Assembly: GCF_002091755.1 (NCBI RefSeq)
Contig: NZ_BDAI01000009.1
Coordinates: 124,001-188,000 of the forward strand
Direction: 5' to 3'
DNA from: Pseudomonas nitroreducens NBRC 12694
GTDB lineage: Bacteria > Pseudomonadota > Gammaproteobacteria > Pseudomonadales > Pseudomonadaceae
DNA: 64,000 nt
Within the stretch, counting starts at the first letter, position 1. Every line of letters begins with the position of its first letter. The notes under the pieces are model-generated. The model was given only the letters and a program-made list of their open reading frames with translations. It was not told the origin of the DNA and made no database searches. Position numbers and translations under genes: made by a program. Of this stretch, positions 43,160-54,938 are shown in pieces.

Positions 43160-43417
43160 GGTGTCCTCCTGCATTCAAGCGCAACGCTCATTTGAAGATT
43201 GCGCCTGAGGCGTTCGTCTGTCTGTGCGCTAGACCACTGGAGCAATCCGCTGGGAAGGGGCCCGCGAGCACTGCCGGTATTTGTGAGGGGCTAAGCGCGC
43301 TTGCGTACCGACGCCAGGAGTTGCGACCTGCCATGGTTGCATTCCGTCAACACCGAGCTGGCCTGGCGTTTCGGTACGTCCTGGCGATCAGCAGTGATCG
43401 GCTCACCAGAGGTCGCC

Positions 43418-43633
43418 ATGAAAAAACAACCGGGAACAGTTCCTGACAGCCCGTCGCCAGCCGGTGGGGGTGTCAGGCCCACACTGCCGGGCGGTGAATA
43501 TGGCTCTCCCGCCGAGCGATATTCATTTCGAGATCGCGACAAGAAACAGCCGACGCTGCCGCCATCGGTTGATCCGGCTGAAGACCCATCACAGGCTCCG
43601 CACAAGTCTCCGGGCGATCCCTCGGAGGAGTAG
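43418..43633 (+). CDS. Small hydrophilic Pro/Ser-rich protein, 71 aa
   Basis: I recognise no domain. The product is Pro-, Ser- and Asp-rich and probably disordered (SPSPAGGG, DPAEDPSQAPHKSPGDPS). ATG at 43418 has AGAGG 8 nt upstream. It lies among other small stress-type genes, divergent from the SPFH gene. Confidence 0.5.
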   Translation: MKKQPGTVPDSPSPAGGGVRPTLPGGEYGSPAERYSFRDRDKKQPTLPPSVDPAEDPSQAPHKSPGDPSEE

Positions 43634-43727
43634 TTCCCGCCGAGCGTGCGATGGCGCACGGAGGGCCATCCTGACGCTGTTGTCCGTCGGCTGCCCGAAG
43701 TCGGCCGCTGCGTCGTCATGTGCCAAC

Positions 43728-44234
43728 TCAGACCAGGCTGATGTCCATGTGCGCACCGACTCCGGGCGCTCTTTCGATGACTTCGAAGGCGCGCAGGGTT
43801 TCGCGCGCCGAGTGGGTCTCGGCAAGCAGAACGACATTTCCTGGCAGGAGGGTGTACCCGAAGGGATGGTCGTCCTGGCTGAAGTTCGCCGAAGCGCCGA
43901 TTGCCGCGCCCGCCAGCCCTCCCACGACAGCACCCCAGCCCAGCAATTCGAGCAGCGGCGAGCCGCCGAAGAGGCCTGCTCCGGCGTTCGTCATGGCGAT
44001 TGCGAGCAGCGCACTGACCAGCAGGCCGAACAGCGCCCCGACGGCAACGCCCTTGATGACCTGCCTGAAGGGGCGCCGCTTCGCGCGCAGGCGCCCGGAG
44101 GGCACCAGTTCCTGGTTGTCGAATATGCGCACTCGATCCAGACGAATGCCTAACCCCAACAGGTCCTGTTTCGCGCAATCGGCCTGTGATCGTCGGGTGA
44201 ACACACCTGAGACCTGATGGCAGTAGTGGGTCAT
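43728..44234 (-). CDS. Membrane protein with glycine-zipper segment, 168 aa
   Basis: The protein has a soluble N-terminal domain of about 55 aa (RVRIFDNQELVPSG), two hydrophobic Gly/Ala-rich segments (about 62-83 and 95-115; LLGWGAVVGGLAGAAIGAS resembles a glycine zipper) and a soluble end with VVLLAETHSARETLRAFEVIE. This layout is common in small stress-associated proteins of Pseudomonas. Start ATG 44234 has CAGGAG upstream. Specific function unknown. Confidence 0.7.
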   Translation of the reverse strand: MTHYCHQVSGVFTRRSQADCAKQDLLGLGIRLDRVRIFDNQELVPSGRLRAKRRPFRQVIKGVAVGALFGLLVSALLAIAMTNAGAGLFGGSPLLELLGWGAVVGGLAGAAIGASANFSQDDHPFGYTLLPGNVVLLAETHSARETLRAFEVIERAPGVGAHMDISLV

Positions 44235-44443
44235 GGTTGCTCTCCTGCAGCGCGACCTTTCGAACCAGTTTCCAGCATCCGCGAAGCCAAGGCGTCGGTC
44301 CGTCTGTTAACGCACGTACCGGTGCCCGTTATTGGGTGACCAGCGCAAGTGGGCTACCGCACCGACAACCTGGTGAAAGGTTGTCATTGTCGCTCCCTCC
44401 ACACTCTGCAAGGTGCAGGAGTGGGAAGCGCGGCGAGGCGACC

Positions 44444-44686
44444 ATGAACCAGACAGGCAAGCAAGGCCCCCATGGCGGGGCCGCTGAACCCAAGGGGAAG
44501 ACTCATCCGCAAGGCAGACGCAACGAAGCGCCGCGTTTGCCGGGCTCAGATAACTACTCCAATCCGAAGACCAGAGCGGAAGCGGTACTCCAGCAATCGC
44601 TGGAGGTCGATTCTGCTGGAAATCCGACCTATCGACCGGAGAAGGGCACGAAGCCCGGCCGCGCCGGAGATGTTCATGACCAGTGA
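44444..44686 (+). CDS. Small hydrophilic protein, 80 aa
   Basis: No domain is recognised. The product is rich in Gly, Lys, Pro and Asn (GKQGPHGGAAEPKGKTHPQG), with a helical middle (TRAEAVLQQSLEVD), and is likely disordered. ATG at 44444 follows GCGAGG. Its end overlaps the next small gene by 11 nt, suggesting coupling. Confidence 0.55.
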   Translation: MNQTGKQGPHGGAAEPKGKTHPQGRRNEAPRLPGSDNYSNPKTRAEAVLQQSLEVDSAGNPTYRPEKGTKPGRAGDVHDQ

Positions 44687-44876
44687 TGCGCCATCGATGG
44701 ATGACTACAGAAAACGCAGTGTGGCGGCGGGTCTGCGGCGCCAATGGCGGCATGCGGTGATTCTCTGCAGGAGGGCATGGCGTCAGCTGTCCATGACGAC
44801 ACACCCTGTGCCGCAGGCCAATCGCCAGATCAGGGTGAAAGAAACGCCGGCGGTTCGGCGCAGGCCGCGTCGTTGA
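44676..44876 (+). CDS. Small basic protein, 66 aa
   Basis: This very Arg-rich short protein (GLRRQWRHAVILCRRAWRQ; ending RRRPRR) is not recognised. ATG at 44676 follows CGGAG and overlaps the previous gene. High charge could mean nucleic-acid or membrane-surface binding. Confidence 0.45.
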   Translation: MTSDAPSMDDYRKRSVAAGLRRQWRHAVILCRRAWRQLSMTTHPVPQANRQIRVKETPAVRRRPRR

Positions 44877-44915
44877 TCGTGCAGCTGCCGGTTACGATGG
44901 AGGTCACCAGAGCCG

Positions 44916-45221
44916 ATGAACAGATTGTCACTGATCGCTGCCGGGAAAATGCTCGACACCTGGCTTCCGGGTTACTCATGCGCACTCTCTCGGTCCGCCA
45001 TGGGCTCCATCAGCCTTCAGCTCATGTCCTTCCTGCAGAGGGAGGGGATTACGTTCGTGGGCATCGGCCAGCATTGCCTGCAAGGCGCGCAAGCGCTGAG
45101 AACGCTCAGTCAATGGTTGCAGGGAGAGCTGGCCCTCGTCTTCACCCCGCCTGCAGAGGAAGCACAGGTTCCGGCACGCAGAGTTACCGAGGATGAGAGC
45201 CTGGACTTCGAGTGTCAGTAG
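44916..45221 (+). CDS. Hypothetical protein, 101 aa
   Basis: No domain is recognised. The middle, MSFLQREGITFVGIGQHCLQ and LRTLSQWLQGELALVF, looks like a folded alpha/beta protein. The ribosome site is not well spaced, and an antisense frame covers the same DNA, so the call is tentative. It is convergent with the receiver gene. Confidence 0.4.
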   Translation: MNRLSLIAAGKMLDTWLPGYSCALSRSAMGSISLQLMSFLQREGITFVGIGQHCLQGAQALRTLSQWLQGELALVFTPPAEEAQVPARRVTEDESLDFECQ

Positions 45222-45234
45222 CCGTCGATTGCAA

Positions 45235-45636
45235 TCAGGGCTCCTCCTCACCACCAGGCGTCCTTCGTTCCGGGAGCGCACGAAGAGTGCCCTCGAGCGT
45301 TGCGAGGTCCCATGGCTTGGCCAGGAACGTCGAGTTCTCGAGCGGCTTTCTGCGCTCCGGTCCATTGAGTCCCGAGGTGATCACGACGGGCGTCGAGGGA
45401 CAGTGCTGCAGAGAGAGTCTGGCAACGTCGTAGCCGTCGAGCAGCCCGACCATCTGAATGTCGGTGATGATCAGATCCACCCGCGTGTCCGGCTGCTTCA
45501 GGTGCTCGATTCCATCTTCGGCGCTGGAGAAGGCGGTGACCTGCGCGTCGAGAAGATTGGCCAGGATCTGCGTCATCAGAATGCGGACGGTCAGCTCGTC
45601 CTCCAGCAGGAGGATGTGCGGTGAAATACTGCCCAT
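45235..45636 (-). CDS. Single-domain response regulator (CheY-like receiver)
   Basis: The 133-aa protein has the receiver fold: acidic pair Glu12-Asp13, phospho-acceptor Asp59 (LIITDIQM), Thr/Ser in VVITSG and Lys107 (FLAKPW). No output domain follows, so it works by protein contact or is a phosphate sink. No kinase gene is adjacent. The C-terminus is short and Glu-rich. Confidence 0.88.
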   Translation of the reverse strand: MGSISPHILLLEDELTVRILMTQILANLLDAQVTAFSSAEDGIEHLKQPDTRVDLIITDIQMVGLLDGYDVARLSLQHCPSTPVVITSGLNGPERRKPLENSTFLAKPWDLATLEGTLRALPERRTPGGEEEP

Positions 45637-45732
45637 GTCGTTGTCATCCAGTCCAGGTTGCCAATGCTTGAAAGCTCCCGTGGGACAGGGAGCGCTCGGC
45701 TATGTGATCCTCTGCTGGTGTGCGGGCGCCCA

Positions 45733-46038
45733 TCATGGCTTGCCTCCAGTATCCCCGGGCAAGCTCGGCGCCTGGTCTTCCGCACGGGCTGATGTGGCCG
45801 CGGTTTCCTTCGGCAACGTGGCCTCTATCTGATGCGGCGCCTCCACTCCCAGTTCCTCCAGCATGGGTAGCAACTCGGTGCAGAACTGCTGCAACTGGGT
45901 CTCGGAGAGCGCCGCAAAGCCATGGGCGAGGATGTAGCGGGCGATCACATCCTGCGGACTGTCCGGCGTGAACGCCGATTGCGCGATCAGATGGCGCAAG
46001 TCCTCGTAGAACCGTGCATTGATGTCGTTCGATTCCAT
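45733..46038 (-). CDS. Hypothetical protein, 101 aa
   Basis: No known family is recognised. It is helical and acidic in the N-terminal 70 residues (NARFYEDLRHLIAQSAF, FCTELLPMLEELGV) with a low-complexity tail. ATG at 46038 has AGAGG 8 nt upstream; GTG at 46047 would sit on the ribosome site. It is probably cotranscribed with the receiver gene (97 nt apart). Confidence 0.6.
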   Translation of the reverse strand: MESNDINARFYEDLRHLIAQSAFTPDSPQDVIARYILAHGFAALSETQLQQFCTELLPMLEELGVEAPHQIEATLPKETAATSARAEDQAPSLPGDTGGKP

Positions 46039-46420
46039 GACAGTCACCTCTTCAGCGGGCTAGGGAATTGCCCTGAGACGTATCGGCGCTCGGGGGCTGG
46101 ACGTGCATTCGATGCATGGAACGGAACCAGCGTTTCCTGTGGGGGAGGCAATGACACAGGCCATTGATTAGACGACCTGCCTTTCATTGGAATAGTGCGA
46201 TAAGAATGATCAATGCGCCTGGCAGGCACCGAGCCGAGCCTCAGGCGGCCCTTAAGTGCGCAACCGCACCGACGTCGTAGTCCTGGTCTGCGAAGGTTGG
46301 ACTCAGGCATGCCCCACTTCAGGAGCCTCCGGGTACCGACAGAGGGGGCTTTCTCTGTACGTGCCACCCTGGCGCTCGTGTCGACCTGCCAGGTTTCCGA
46401 CGCACTTCCGGAGCATTGCC
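46039..46420. other. Intergenic region upstream of ndvB
   Basis: This 382-nt gap between divergent genes holds no supportable gene; the frames crossing it are shadows of, or upstream extensions to, ndvB. An AT-richer patch at about 46160-46215 probably contains the promoters, but I could not fix a clear -10/-35 pair. Confidence 0.4.
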
Positions 46421-49400
46421 ATGATGTCGCTCCATTTCCGGGCCTTGCGCCGCGGCCGATCGAAGCCTCCCTGGGACAGTCTGGTACCGGTTCGCGAAGA
46501 ACTCTTCGGCATCGAACGGCTCGAACAGCACGCGCAGAGCCTGGCCCTGGCACAACAAGTGACGGATACGCCAAGGCGTGTACTGCCGTTGCATGTGCGC
46601 CTGGATGACAACGCCCTTGTCCTGCTGGCTGCCTACCGAGCCAGCGCTGTCGAGTTGGAAAGGGGCAATGGTTTGGTACCGGCTGCCGAGTGGCTGCTGG
46701 ACAATTACCACATCGTCGAAGAACAGATCCGTGAGGTCCGCGACGACCTGCCGCCTAGCTACTACCGGCAGTTGCCCAAGCTCGCCGATGGACCGTTCGC
46801 CGGCTACCCGCGGGTCTTCGGCCTGGCCTGGGCCTTCGTGGCGCACACCGACAGCCACCTCGATGTGGAACTGCTGCAGCGCTTCATCCATGCCTACCAG
46901 CGAGTCCAGCCACTGACCATTGGCGAACTGTGGGCGGTGGCGATCACCCTGCGCATCGTCCTGATCGAGAACCTGCGGCGCCTGGCCGAGCAGATCAGCG
47001 CCGGCCGCATAGCCCGTGCCGATGCCGATGCCCTGGCCGAGCGCCTGCTCTCGCCAGGGCACGCTCGCTCGGCGCTGGAGGCGGATATCGCCGCGCGCTC
47101 GACCGGTCCGCTTTCCGAGGTGTTCTCAGCCCAACTGGCCAAACGCATGCGCGACCAGGACCCGCGCACGACACCGACACTTGGTTGGCTCGAAGAGCGC
47201 CTGCACGCACAGGGCGTCAGCGTCGAAGCGGCGGTCCAGCATGCGCAGCAGCGCCTGGGCGCCTCCAATGTCACAGTGCGCAATGTGATTACCAGCATGC
47301 GCCTGATCTCCGATATCGACTGGGCACAGCTTTTCGAGAGTGTCAGCCTGGTCGACGCGCGGCTGCGCGACGGCAGCAACTTCGCTGCCATGGACTTCCC
47401 CACTCGTAACCTCTATCGCAGCGCCATCGAACAGTTGGCGCGCGGCTCGTGCCTGGACGAGCTCCAGGTGGTCGATCACGCCCTGGAGGCTTGCCGTCTG
47501 TCTGTTGCCGAACATCCGGAAGGCGAAGACCCACGCCGTGAATCCGATCCCGGGTTTCATCTGATTGCTGAAGGCCGCCCGACGCTGGAGCGCGCCATCG
47601 GCTTCAGCCCGACGCTGCACCTGCGCCTGAATCGCTTCAGCGTGCGCCTGGGCATGGGCGGCTACATCGGTACCATCGGCCTGCTCAGCCTGGTGCTGCT
47701 GGGATTCGTATTCCATCTGCTGAATCAGCCTGCGCCCTCCTGGGGCTGGATGCTGGCCTTCCTGGCCTGCCTTTGCGTTCCGGTGACCGAAGTGGCCACG
47801 GCACTCATCAACCGCTTGGTGACCTGGAGCTTTGGCGCGATAACGCTGCCTGCGCTGGAACTCCTGGCCGGCGTGCCACAGGCGTTGCGCACCGTGGTGG
47901 CGGTGCCGACCTTGCTGACCACTGAGGCCGATCTGCTGGAGCAGATCGAGCGGCTGGAGGTCCACCATCTCGCGGGTATCGGCGGTGACCTGACCTTCGT
48001 GCTGATTCTCGATGGCGTCGACGCGCCACAGGAGGTCCTGCCCAGTGATGCACCGCTGCTCGCTGTTGCGGCTGCGGCCATCGACCGCCTGAATCGGCAT
48101 TACGGCCAGGGGCCCGGCGGCCAGCGCTTCTTCGTGCTGTTTCGCAGGCGCTGCTTCAACCCTGCCGAGGGCTGTTGGATGGGCTGGGAGCGCAAGCGCG
48201 GAAAGTTGCATGAACTGAACCGGCTGTTGCGCGGCGCCACCGATACCAGCTTCGTGGCGATTGCCGGAGAGCCGCCGCGAGTGCCGAGCGAGGTACGCTT
48301 GGTCATCACCCTCGACGCCGATACTCGCCTGCCCCGCGAGGCGGCCCTGCGCCTTATCGGCAAGATGGGCCACCCGCTGAACCAGCCGCGCTTCGATGCC
48401 CTGCAGCAGCGAGTGATCAACGGCCACGCGGTACTCCAGCCGCGGGTGACGCCATCGCTGCCGATGGGCGGGGAGGGCTCGTTGTACCAGCGCGTCTTTT
48501 CCGGCCCGGCAGGCATGGACCCCTACGCGGCGGCGGTGTCGGACGTTTATCAGGATCTGTTCGGTGAAGGCTCCTTCACCGGCAAGGGGATTTATGACGT
48601 CGATGCCTTCGAGCGCGCGATGGCCGGCCGGGTTGCGGACAATCGACTGCTCAGCCATGATCTCTTCGAAGGCATCTTCGCCCGCGCAGGGCTGGCGTCG
48701 GATGTCGAGGTCGTCGAAGAGTCGCCGTCGCGCTTCGATGTGGCGAGCAGGCGTATGCACCGCTGGACCCGCGGCGACTGGCAGCTATTGCCGTGGATGC
48801 TCGGCCACTGGCGCGGGCCGCAGGCGATGCCGTTGATCGGCCGCTGCAAGATGCTCGACAACCTGCGCCGGTCGCTGGTCGTGCCCTTCGCCCTGGCCAG
48901 CCTGCTGCTCTGCTGGTGGCTGCCATTGCCGCAGGCACTGCTGGCCGCGACGTTGGTCATTCTGACCCAGGCGATCCCGCCGTTACTGCCGATCTACTGC
49001 GCGTTGCTGCCAGCGCGCTCCGGTGTTCGATTACGCAGCCACTTCGCCATGCTCGGCGCCGACTTCCGTCGTGCGTTGCTGCAGATCCTGCTGTCGCTGG
49101 CCTTTCTGCCAAACGATGCCTCGAGCATGGTCGATGCCATCCTGCGCACGCTTTGGCGGATGTACGTCAGCCAGCGCAACCTGCTGGAGTGGACCACTGC
49201 CGCACAGTCCTCACGCAAGCCGCGCCCTGGCTGGCTCGGCAGCTATCGGCAGATGGCCGGCGGGACGGCCCTCGCCGCATCGGCCGGCATCACCGGGTTG
49301 GCATTGCAGCCGGCGAACTGGTTGCTGATCCTGCCATTGACCCTGCTCTGGTTGAGCGCGCCTCTGCTCGCGTTCTACAGCAGCAGGCCCACGCAGCCGT

Positions 49401-52400
49401 CGCGTCGTTCGGGCCTGGAGGAGGATGACGCAACCGCACTGCGCCTGTGCGCACGGCGAACCTGGCGCTTCTTCGAGACCTTCGTCACGCCGGCGGACAA
49501 TCTGCTGCCGCCGGACAACTTCCAGGAGCAGCCCAGGCCTGTGCTGGCTCACCGCACCTCGCCTACCAATATCGGCCTCTACCTGCTGTCCGCGGTGGCC
49601 GCTCGCGATTTCGGCTGGGCCGGCGGCCTGCAGACGCTTGAGCGCCTGGAAGGCACCCTGGCGGTGCTGGAGAAGCTGCCGCGCAGCCACGGCCATTTCT
49701 TCAACTGGTACGGAACCCGCGACCTGCGGGCCCTGGAACCGAGGTACCTGTCCTCGGTGGACAGCGGCAACCTGGCTGGGCACCTGATCGTGCTGGCCAA
49801 CGCGTGCGAGGAGTGGCGCGCAAGCCCGCTGGTGGAGGAAGCCCGCCAGGGCCTGCTCGACACCCTGCACCTGGCACGGCAAGCCGTTGCAGCGCTGCCG
49901 CTGGCTGAAGATGTCGCGTTGCTGCAGGTGAAGGCCGACGTGCGGGAGATTCACCGGGCCCTCACCGGCCCACAGTCGCTCGACGCCTTGCTGCCCGCTC
50001 TCGGGCACCGCGCGGAAAAGGCCGTGCGGGGCGTCGCGGGCCTCGCGCCGGCTGGCGAGGAGGGCGGCGACCTGTCGTTCTGGTTCGACGCACTGCGCAG
50101 GGCCTTCGCCGAGCACAGCCGAGACCGACGGCATGGCCATGAAAAGGCATTGGGCCGACGCCTTCAGGCTCTGGCCGATACGGCGCGCCGGCTGGCACTG
50201 GAGATGGATTTCGGTTTCCTGCTCAACCAGGAGCGCAAGCTGCTGTCCATCGGCTATTGCGTGGACGACAACCGCCTGGACCCTAATTGCTACGACCTGC
50301 TGGCCTCCGAGGCGCGCCTGGCCAGCCTGTTCGCCATCGCCAAGGGCGACCTGCCGACCCGCCACTGGTTCCGCCTGGGCCGCACGGCCACGCCGGTGCC
50401 CGGTGGCTCGGCGCTGATCTCCTGGTCCGGCTCGATGTTCGAGTACCTGATGCCCTCGCTGGTCATGCGGGCGCCGGCCGGCAGCCTGCTGGAACAGACC
50501 AATCGCCTTGTCGTGGCGCGGCAGCAGGCCTACGGCGCCGCGCTGGGCATCCCCTGGGGCATCTCCGAATCGGCCTACAACGCCCGCGATCTGGAATTCA
50601 CCTACCAGTATTCGAACTTCGGCGTGCCGGGTCTTGGTCTCAAACGCGGGTTGGCCGAGAACGTTGTCATAGCGCCCTATGCCACGGCGCTGGCGACCAT
50701 GGTCGATGCGCAAGGGGCGCAGCGCAATTTCGATCACTTGACAGCCGTCGGTGCGCTCGGCCGCTATGGCTTCTACGAGGCTCTGGACTTCACCCGCTCA
50801 CGCCTGCAGGACGGGGAAAGCGTCGCCATCGTCTGCAGTTTCATGGCCCACCACCAGGGCATGAGCATCGTCGCCATCGCCAATACCCTGCAGCACGGGC
50901 GCATGCGCTGCCGCCTGCATCGCGAGCCGATGATCCAGGCCAGCGAACTGCTATTGCAGGAGCGCGTCCCGCGCGATGTGGCGCTGGGGCATCCCCGCGC
51001 CGAGGAAGTAACGGTAGCGCCCAGCGACACCATTGCCGATGCGTCCACGCTGCGCCGAGTCGATGCAATGCTCGATGGGCCGCCGATCACTCATCTGCTG
51101 TCCAACGGCCGCTACGCATTGATGCTGACTGCCAGCGGTGGCGGCTACAGCCGCTGGGGAGATATCGCAGTGACGCGCTGGCGCGAGGATGCCACCTGCG
51201 ACGACTGGGGCAGTTTCATCTTCCTGCGCGACCTGCAGAGCGGCGCACTGTGGTCGGCCACGGCGCAGCCTGGCGGACAACCGCTGGAGAATGGCGAGGT
51301 ACTGTTCGACGAGGACCACGCCGAGTTCATCCAGCGCGACGCCGCGCTGCTGACCAGCCTGGAAGTACTGGTGTCCGGAGAGGACGATGGCGAGGTGCGG
51401 CGGGTGTCGCTGACCAACCATGGTCGCCGTGCACGCGAAATCGAACTGACTTCCTATGCCGAAGTGGTGCTGGCAACGCCGGCAGCCGATGGCGCGCATC
51501 CGGTGTTCTCGCGGATGTTCGTACAGACAGAATACCTTGCCGAGTTCGGCGCCCTGGTCGCCACGCGACGCCTGCGCTCGCCGGACGATCCGTCGATCTG
51601 GGCAGCCCATTTCGCAGTGGTCGAGGGCGAGGTGATCGGCGAGACGCAGTATGAGTCCGACCGCGCCCGCTTCCTCGGCCGTGGCCGAACCCTGCGGGAG
51701 GCGCAGGCAGTTCTGGGCCACCGTGCCCTGGGCAACTCCCAGGGCAGCGTGCTCGATCCGATTTTCTCCCTCCGCCTGCGCCTGCGGGTGGCACCCGGCA
51801 AGGTTGCACGGGTGGCATTCTGGACACTGGTAGCCAGTACCCGGGAAGCCTTGCTTGACCTGATCGACAAACACCATGAACGCAACGCTTTCGAACGCGC
51901 CAAGACCCTAGCCTGGACCCAGGCCCAGGTGGAATTGCGCGACCTGGGCATCGATGCCGAGGAGGCCGCCGATTTCCAGCGCCTGGCGGCGCCGATTCTC
52001 TATGCGGATTATCGCTGGAGGGCACCGCAGGAAGCCCTCCGGCGCGGCGCAGGGCGCCAGTCCGGGCTCTGGCCGCTGGCGATTTCCGGAGATTTGCCGA
52101 TCGTCCTGTTGCGCATCGACGAAATCGACGATTTGTCGCTGCTGCGGCAGCTCCTGCGCGCCCGCGAGTACTGGCGGATGAAGGGCCTGGACGTTGACCT
52201 GGTGATCGTCAACGAACGAGCCTCGTCCTATGTCCAGGATCTGCAGACCGCCATCGAAACCGCCGTACGCAGCAGCCCCTCGCGTCAACGCAGCGAGGGC
52301 CAGGCCTCGCGCGGCGCCGTGTACACCTTGCGCGCCGACCTGATGACCGTGGAGGCGCGGGAACTGCTGAACGCCGTGGCGCGGGTCAACCTGCTGGCGC

Positions 52401-54931
52401 GCCGCGGCCCCATCGCTGCCCACCTGGGGCGTCTGCCGCCGGCCAAGCCGCAGCCGTCTGCCGCCCGGCATGCACCGGCGGCCTTGCCGCTGCTGCCCGC
52501 GACCGAGGTAACGAGCAGTGATGAGCTGCTGGAATTTTTCAACGGGCTGGGCGGCTTTGCGCTGGGCGGGCGCGAGTACCACATCGTTCTGAACAATGGC
52601 CACACGACCCCGGCGCCGTGGATCAATGTGATCGCCAATCCAGCGTTCGGCTTCCAGGTCTCGGCGGAAGGCAGCGGCTACACCTGGGCAGGCAACAGCC
52701 GGGACAATCAGCTCAGCCCCTGGTCCAACGACCCGGTCATCGATCCTGCAGGTGAGGCTTTCTACCTGCGCGACGAAGACAGCATGGCATTGTGGGGCGT
52801 TACCGCCCGGCCGATCCGCGACGCAGGCTTGTACCGCGCCGCCCATGGTTTCGGCTACAGTCGGTTCAGCCACACAGCCCACGGTATCGAGGCGCAGCTG
52901 CTGCAGTACGTGCCGCTGGATGACCCGCTGAAGATATCGCGGCTCACACTGCGCAATGCCTCCGGCCGGCCGCGCCGGCTATCGGTGACGGCTTACGTGG
53001 AATGGGTACTGGGTACCGCGCGCGGAGCCTGCGCCCCTTTCATCCTGACTGGGGTGGATGTCGACAGCGGCGCGCTACTGGCACGTAACCCGTGGAGCAT
53101 CGCTTATTCTGAGCGGCTGGCTTTCGCCGACCTGGGCGGGCGGCAGAGCAGCTGGACCGCCGATCGCGGCGAATTCATCGGCCCTGCCGGTAGCCTGTCG
53201 GCTCCTCGGGCTCTGCTCGGCGCCGCGGCGTTGTCGGGCGCCACCGGCGCTGGCTTCGATCCTTGCGCTGCCCTGCAATGCATCGTCGAGCTGGGTGTCG
53301 GCGAGTCCGTGGAAGTGCTGGCGTTGCTGGGGCAAGCCGGATCGGACGAAGAGGTTCGTGGTCTCGTGGAGCGATATCGCAGCATCGATCTCGATGCGGT
53401 ATTGGCCGATGTGACGCGGTACTGGCAGCAGCGGCTGGGCGCAGTCCAGGTGCGCACGCCTGATCGCGCCATGGACCTGATGCTCAACGGCTGGTTGCTC
53501 TACCAGACGCTGGCGTGCCGCATCCATTCCCGTTCGGCGTTCTACCAGGCCAGCGGTGCTTATGGTTTCCGTGACCAGTTGCAGGATGGTCTGGCGCTGT
53601 CTTTCGCCTGCCCAGAGCTGACCCGCCATCACCTGCTGCGGGCCGCCGGGCGCCAGTTCGTCGAGGGCGATGTGCAGCACTGGTGGCTGGAACAGACGGG
53701 GCAGGGAGTGCGCACGCGAATCTCCGATGACCGGGTCTGGTTGGCCTATGCCTGTGCCAGCTATATCGAGTCATCCGCGGACCTTGCGGTGCTCGACGAA
53801 ATGCTGCCTTTCCTCGAAGGGCCACAGCTGCATCCTGGCGAGAGCGATACGTTTTTCCAGCCGATGCTTGCGGAGGAGAGCGCTTCACTGTTCGAGCACT
53901 GCGCTCGGGGCCTGGACCAGTGCCTGGAGATGACCGGCGCCCACGGCCTGCCACTGATGGGGAGCGGAGACTGGAACGACGGAATGAACCGTGTGGGCGT
54001 CGGCGGGCAGGGCCAAAGTGTGTGGCTCGGCTGGTTGCTGTTGCATACCCTGGAGCGCTTCGGTGCTCTGGCCGAGGGGCGTGATGAGGTGCGGTGCGTG
54101 CGCTGGCGGAAACATTCGGCGGCGCTGCAGCTGGCCTTGGAGGAGCATGGCTGGGATGGCCAGTGGTATCGCCGAGCGACTTTCGACGACGGCACCTGGC
54201 TCGGCTCGGCGGCCAGCGACGAATGCCGGATCGATTCCATCGCCCAGTCCTGGGCGGTGCTCTGTGGCGGCGCGAATCCCGAGCGCGCAGCCACTGCCAT
54301 GGCCTCGCTGGAGCGCTGGTTGATCCGTCAGGATGATGGGTTGGCCTTGCTGTTCACTCCACCCTTCGATCAATCGCCGCGCGATCCTGGCTACATCAAG
54401 GGATATCCGCCGGGCCTGCGCGAGAACGGCGGGCAATACAGTCATGCGGCGATGTGGAGCATCCTGGCGTTTGCCCGTCTCGGTGAGGGCGACAAGGCGG
54501 CCGGGCTGTTCTCCCTGCTCAACCCGATCAACCATGCACGTACCGCAACAGAGGTGGAGTGTTACAGGATCGAACCCTATGTCGTCGCGGCCGATGTCTA
54601 TTCCGTTGAACCCCATGTCGGGCGTGGTGGCTGGAGCTGGTACACCGGCTCCGCTGGCTGGATGTACCGTGCGGGGGTGGAAGGGATTCTGGGGCTCCGG
54701 CGCGAGGGTGCAAGTCTGCTCATCGATCCGTGTATTCCGCTGGACTGGCCGGGGTTCGACGCCAGCGTGACGGTGGATAGTTGCCATTACAGCATCGTCG
54801 TGGCCTCGGCCGGGACGCACTGCCGCGGCATCCAGCGTGCGCTTCTGGATGGCCTTTCACTGGTCTGCGGCGAAAGCCCGGTGCGGGTGCCGCTGGCGGT
54901 TGGCGAGCATCGCCTCGAGCTGTTCCTGTAA
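46421..54931 (+). CDS. ndvB: Cyclic beta-1,2-glucan synthase (GT84-GH94)
   Basis: The 2836-aa protein is typical NdvB/Cgs length. Order: a cytoplasmic N-terminus of about 410 residues; membrane segments (about 413-465); the GT84 glycosyltransferase region with an acidic Asp motif in [13 protein letters not shown] (about 626); more membrane segments (about 814-865 and 946-988); a glycoamylase-like domain ([15 protein letters not shown], about 1335); two GH94 N-terminal-type beta domains (about 1560 and 2057); and the GH94 catalytic domain with [10 protein letters not shown] (about 2515), where the acidic residue acts in phosphorolysis. NdvB makes and trims cyclic glucans from UDP-glucose for export to the periplasm. 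It affects osmoadaptation and, in P. aeruginosa, biofilm antibiotic tolerance. Start: GGAG at 46409-46412 before tandem ATGs at 46421 and 46424. The GH94-end stop lies 8 nt from the convergent Crp gene. Confidence 0.93.
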   Translation: MMSLHFRALRRGRSKPPWDSLVPVREELFGIERLEQHAQSLALAQQVTDTPRRVLPLHVRLDDNALVLLAAYRASAVELERGNGLVPAAEWLLDNYHIVEEQIREVRDDLPPSYYRQLPKLADGPFAGYPRVFGLAWAFVAHTDSHLDVELLQRFIHAYQRVQPLTIGELWAVAITLRIVLIENLRRLAEQISAGRIARADADALAERLLSPGHARSALEADIAARSTGPLSEVFSAQLAKRMRDQDPRTTPTLGWLEERLHAQGVSVEAAVQHAQQRLGASNVTVRNVITSMRLISDIDWAQLFESVSLVDARLRDGSNFAAMDFPTRNLYRSAIEQLARGSCLDELQVVDHALEACRLSVAEHPEGEDPRRESDPGFHLIAEGRPTLERAIGFSPTLHLRLNRFSVRLGMGGYIGTIGLLSLVLLGFVFHLLNQPAPSWGWMLAFLACLCVPVTEVATALINRLVTWSFGAITLPALELLAGVPQALRTVVAVPTLLTTEADLLEQIERLEVHHLAGIGGDLTFVLILDGVDAPQEVLPSDAPLLAVAAAAIDRLNRHYGQGPGGQRFFVLFRRRCFNPAEGCWMGWERKRGKLHELNRLLRGATDTSFVAIAGEPPRVPSEVRLVITLDADTRLPREAALRLIGKMGHPLNQPRFDALQQRVINGHAVLQPRVTPSLPMGGEGSLYQRVFSGPAGMDPYAAAVSDVYQDLFGEGSFTGKGIYDVDAFERAMAGRVADNRLLSHDLFEGIFARAGLASDVEVVEESPSRFDVASRRMHRWTRGDWQLLPWMLGHWRGPQAMPLIGRCKMLDNLRRSLVVPFALASLLLCWWLPLPQALLAATLVILTQAIPPLLPIYCALLPARSGVRLRSHFAMLGADFRRALLQILLSLAFLPNDASSMVDAILRTLWRMYVSQRNLLEWTTAAQSSRKPRPGWLGSYRQMAGGTALAASAGITGLALQPANWLLILPLTLLWLSAPLLAFYSSRPTQPSRRSGLEEDDATALRLCARRTWRFFETFVTPADNLLPPDNFQEQPRPVLAHRTSPTNIGLYLLSAVAARDFGWAGGLQTLERLEGTLAVLEKLPRSHGHFFNWYGTRDLRALEPRYLSSVDSGNLAGHLIVLANACEEWRASPLVEEARQGLLDTLHLARQAVAALPLAEDVALLQVKADVREIHRALTGPQSLDALLPALGHRAEKAVRGVAGLAPAGEEGGDLSFWFDALRRAFAEHSRDRRHGHEKALGRRLQALADTARRLALEMDFGFLLNQERKLLSIGYCVDDNRLDPNCYDLLASEARLASLFAIAKGDLPTRHWFRLGRTATPVPGGSALISWSGSMFEYLMPSLVMRAPAGSLLEQTNRLVVARQQAYGAALGIPWGISESAYNARDLEFTYQYSNFGVPGLGLKRGLAENVVIAPYATALATMVDAQGAQRNFDHLTAVGALGRYGFYEALDFTRSRLQDGESVAIVCSFMAHHQGMSIVAIANTLQHGRMRCRLHREPMIQASELLLQERVPRDVALGHPRAEEVTVAPSDTIADASTLRRVDAMLDGPPITHLLSNGRYALMLTASGGGYSRWGDIAVTRWREDATCDDWGSFIFLRDLQSGALWSATAQPGGQPLENGEVLFDEDHAEFIQRDAALLTSLEVLVSGEDDGEVRRVSLTNHGRRAREIELTSYAEVVLATPAADGAHPVFSRMFVQTEYLAEFGALVATRRLRSPDDPSIWAAHFAVVEGEVIGETQYESDRARFLGRGRTLREAQAVLGHRALGNSQGSVLDPIFSLRLRLRVAPGKVARVAFWTLVASTREALLDLIDKHHERNAFERAKTLAWTQAQVELRDLGIDAEEAADFQRLAAPILYADYRWRAPQEALRRGAGRQSGLWPLAISGDLPIVLLRIDEIDDLSLLRQLLRAREYWRMKGLDVDLVIVNERASSYVQDLQTAIETAVRSSPSRQRSEGQASRGAVYTLRADLMTVEARELLNAVARVNLLARRGPIAAHLGRLPPAKPQPSAARHAPAALPLLPATEVTSSDELLEFFNGLGGFALGGREYHIVLNNGHTTPAPWINVIANPAFGFQVSAEGSGYTWAGNSRDNQLSPWSNDPVIDPAGEAFYLRDEDSMALWGVTARPIRDAGLYRAAHGFGYSRFSHTAHGIEAQLLQYVPLDDPLKISRLTLRNASGRPRRLSVTAYVEWVLGTARGACAPFILTGVDVDSGALLARNPWSIAYSERLAFADLGGRQSSWTADRGEFIGPAGSLSAPRALLGAAALSGATGAGFDPCAALQCIVELGVGESVEVLALLGQAGSDEEVRGLVERYRSIDLDAVLADVTRYWQQRLGAVQVRTPDRAMDLMLNGWLLYQTLACRIHSRSAFYQASGAYGFRDQLQDGLALSFACPELTRHHLLRAAGRQFVEGDVQHWWLEQTGQGVRTRISDDRVWLAYACASYIESSADLAVLDEMLPFLEGPQLHPGESDTFFQPMLAEESASLFEHCARGLDQCLEMTGAHGLPLMGSGDWNDGMNRVGVGGQGQSVWLGWLLLHTLERFGALAEGRDEVRCVRWRKHSAALQLALEEHGWDGQWYRRATFDDGTWLGSAASDECRIDSIAQSWAVLCGGANPERAATAMASLERWLIRQDDGLALLFTPPFDQSPRDPGYIKGYPPGLRENGGQYSHAAMWSILAFARLGEGDKAAGLFSLLNPINHARTATEVECYRIEPYVVAADVYSVEPHVGRGGWSWYTGSAGWMYRAGVEGILGLRREGASLLIDPCIPLDWPGFDASVTVDSCHYSIVVASAGTHCRGIQRALLDGLSLVCGESPVRVPLAVGEHRLELFL

Positions 54932-54938
54932 ACTCGTG

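Noticed and set aside
47126..48760. 544-codon minus-strand frame inside ndvB
   Set aside because: Shadow of ndvB; the plus-strand product has clear family domains throughout.
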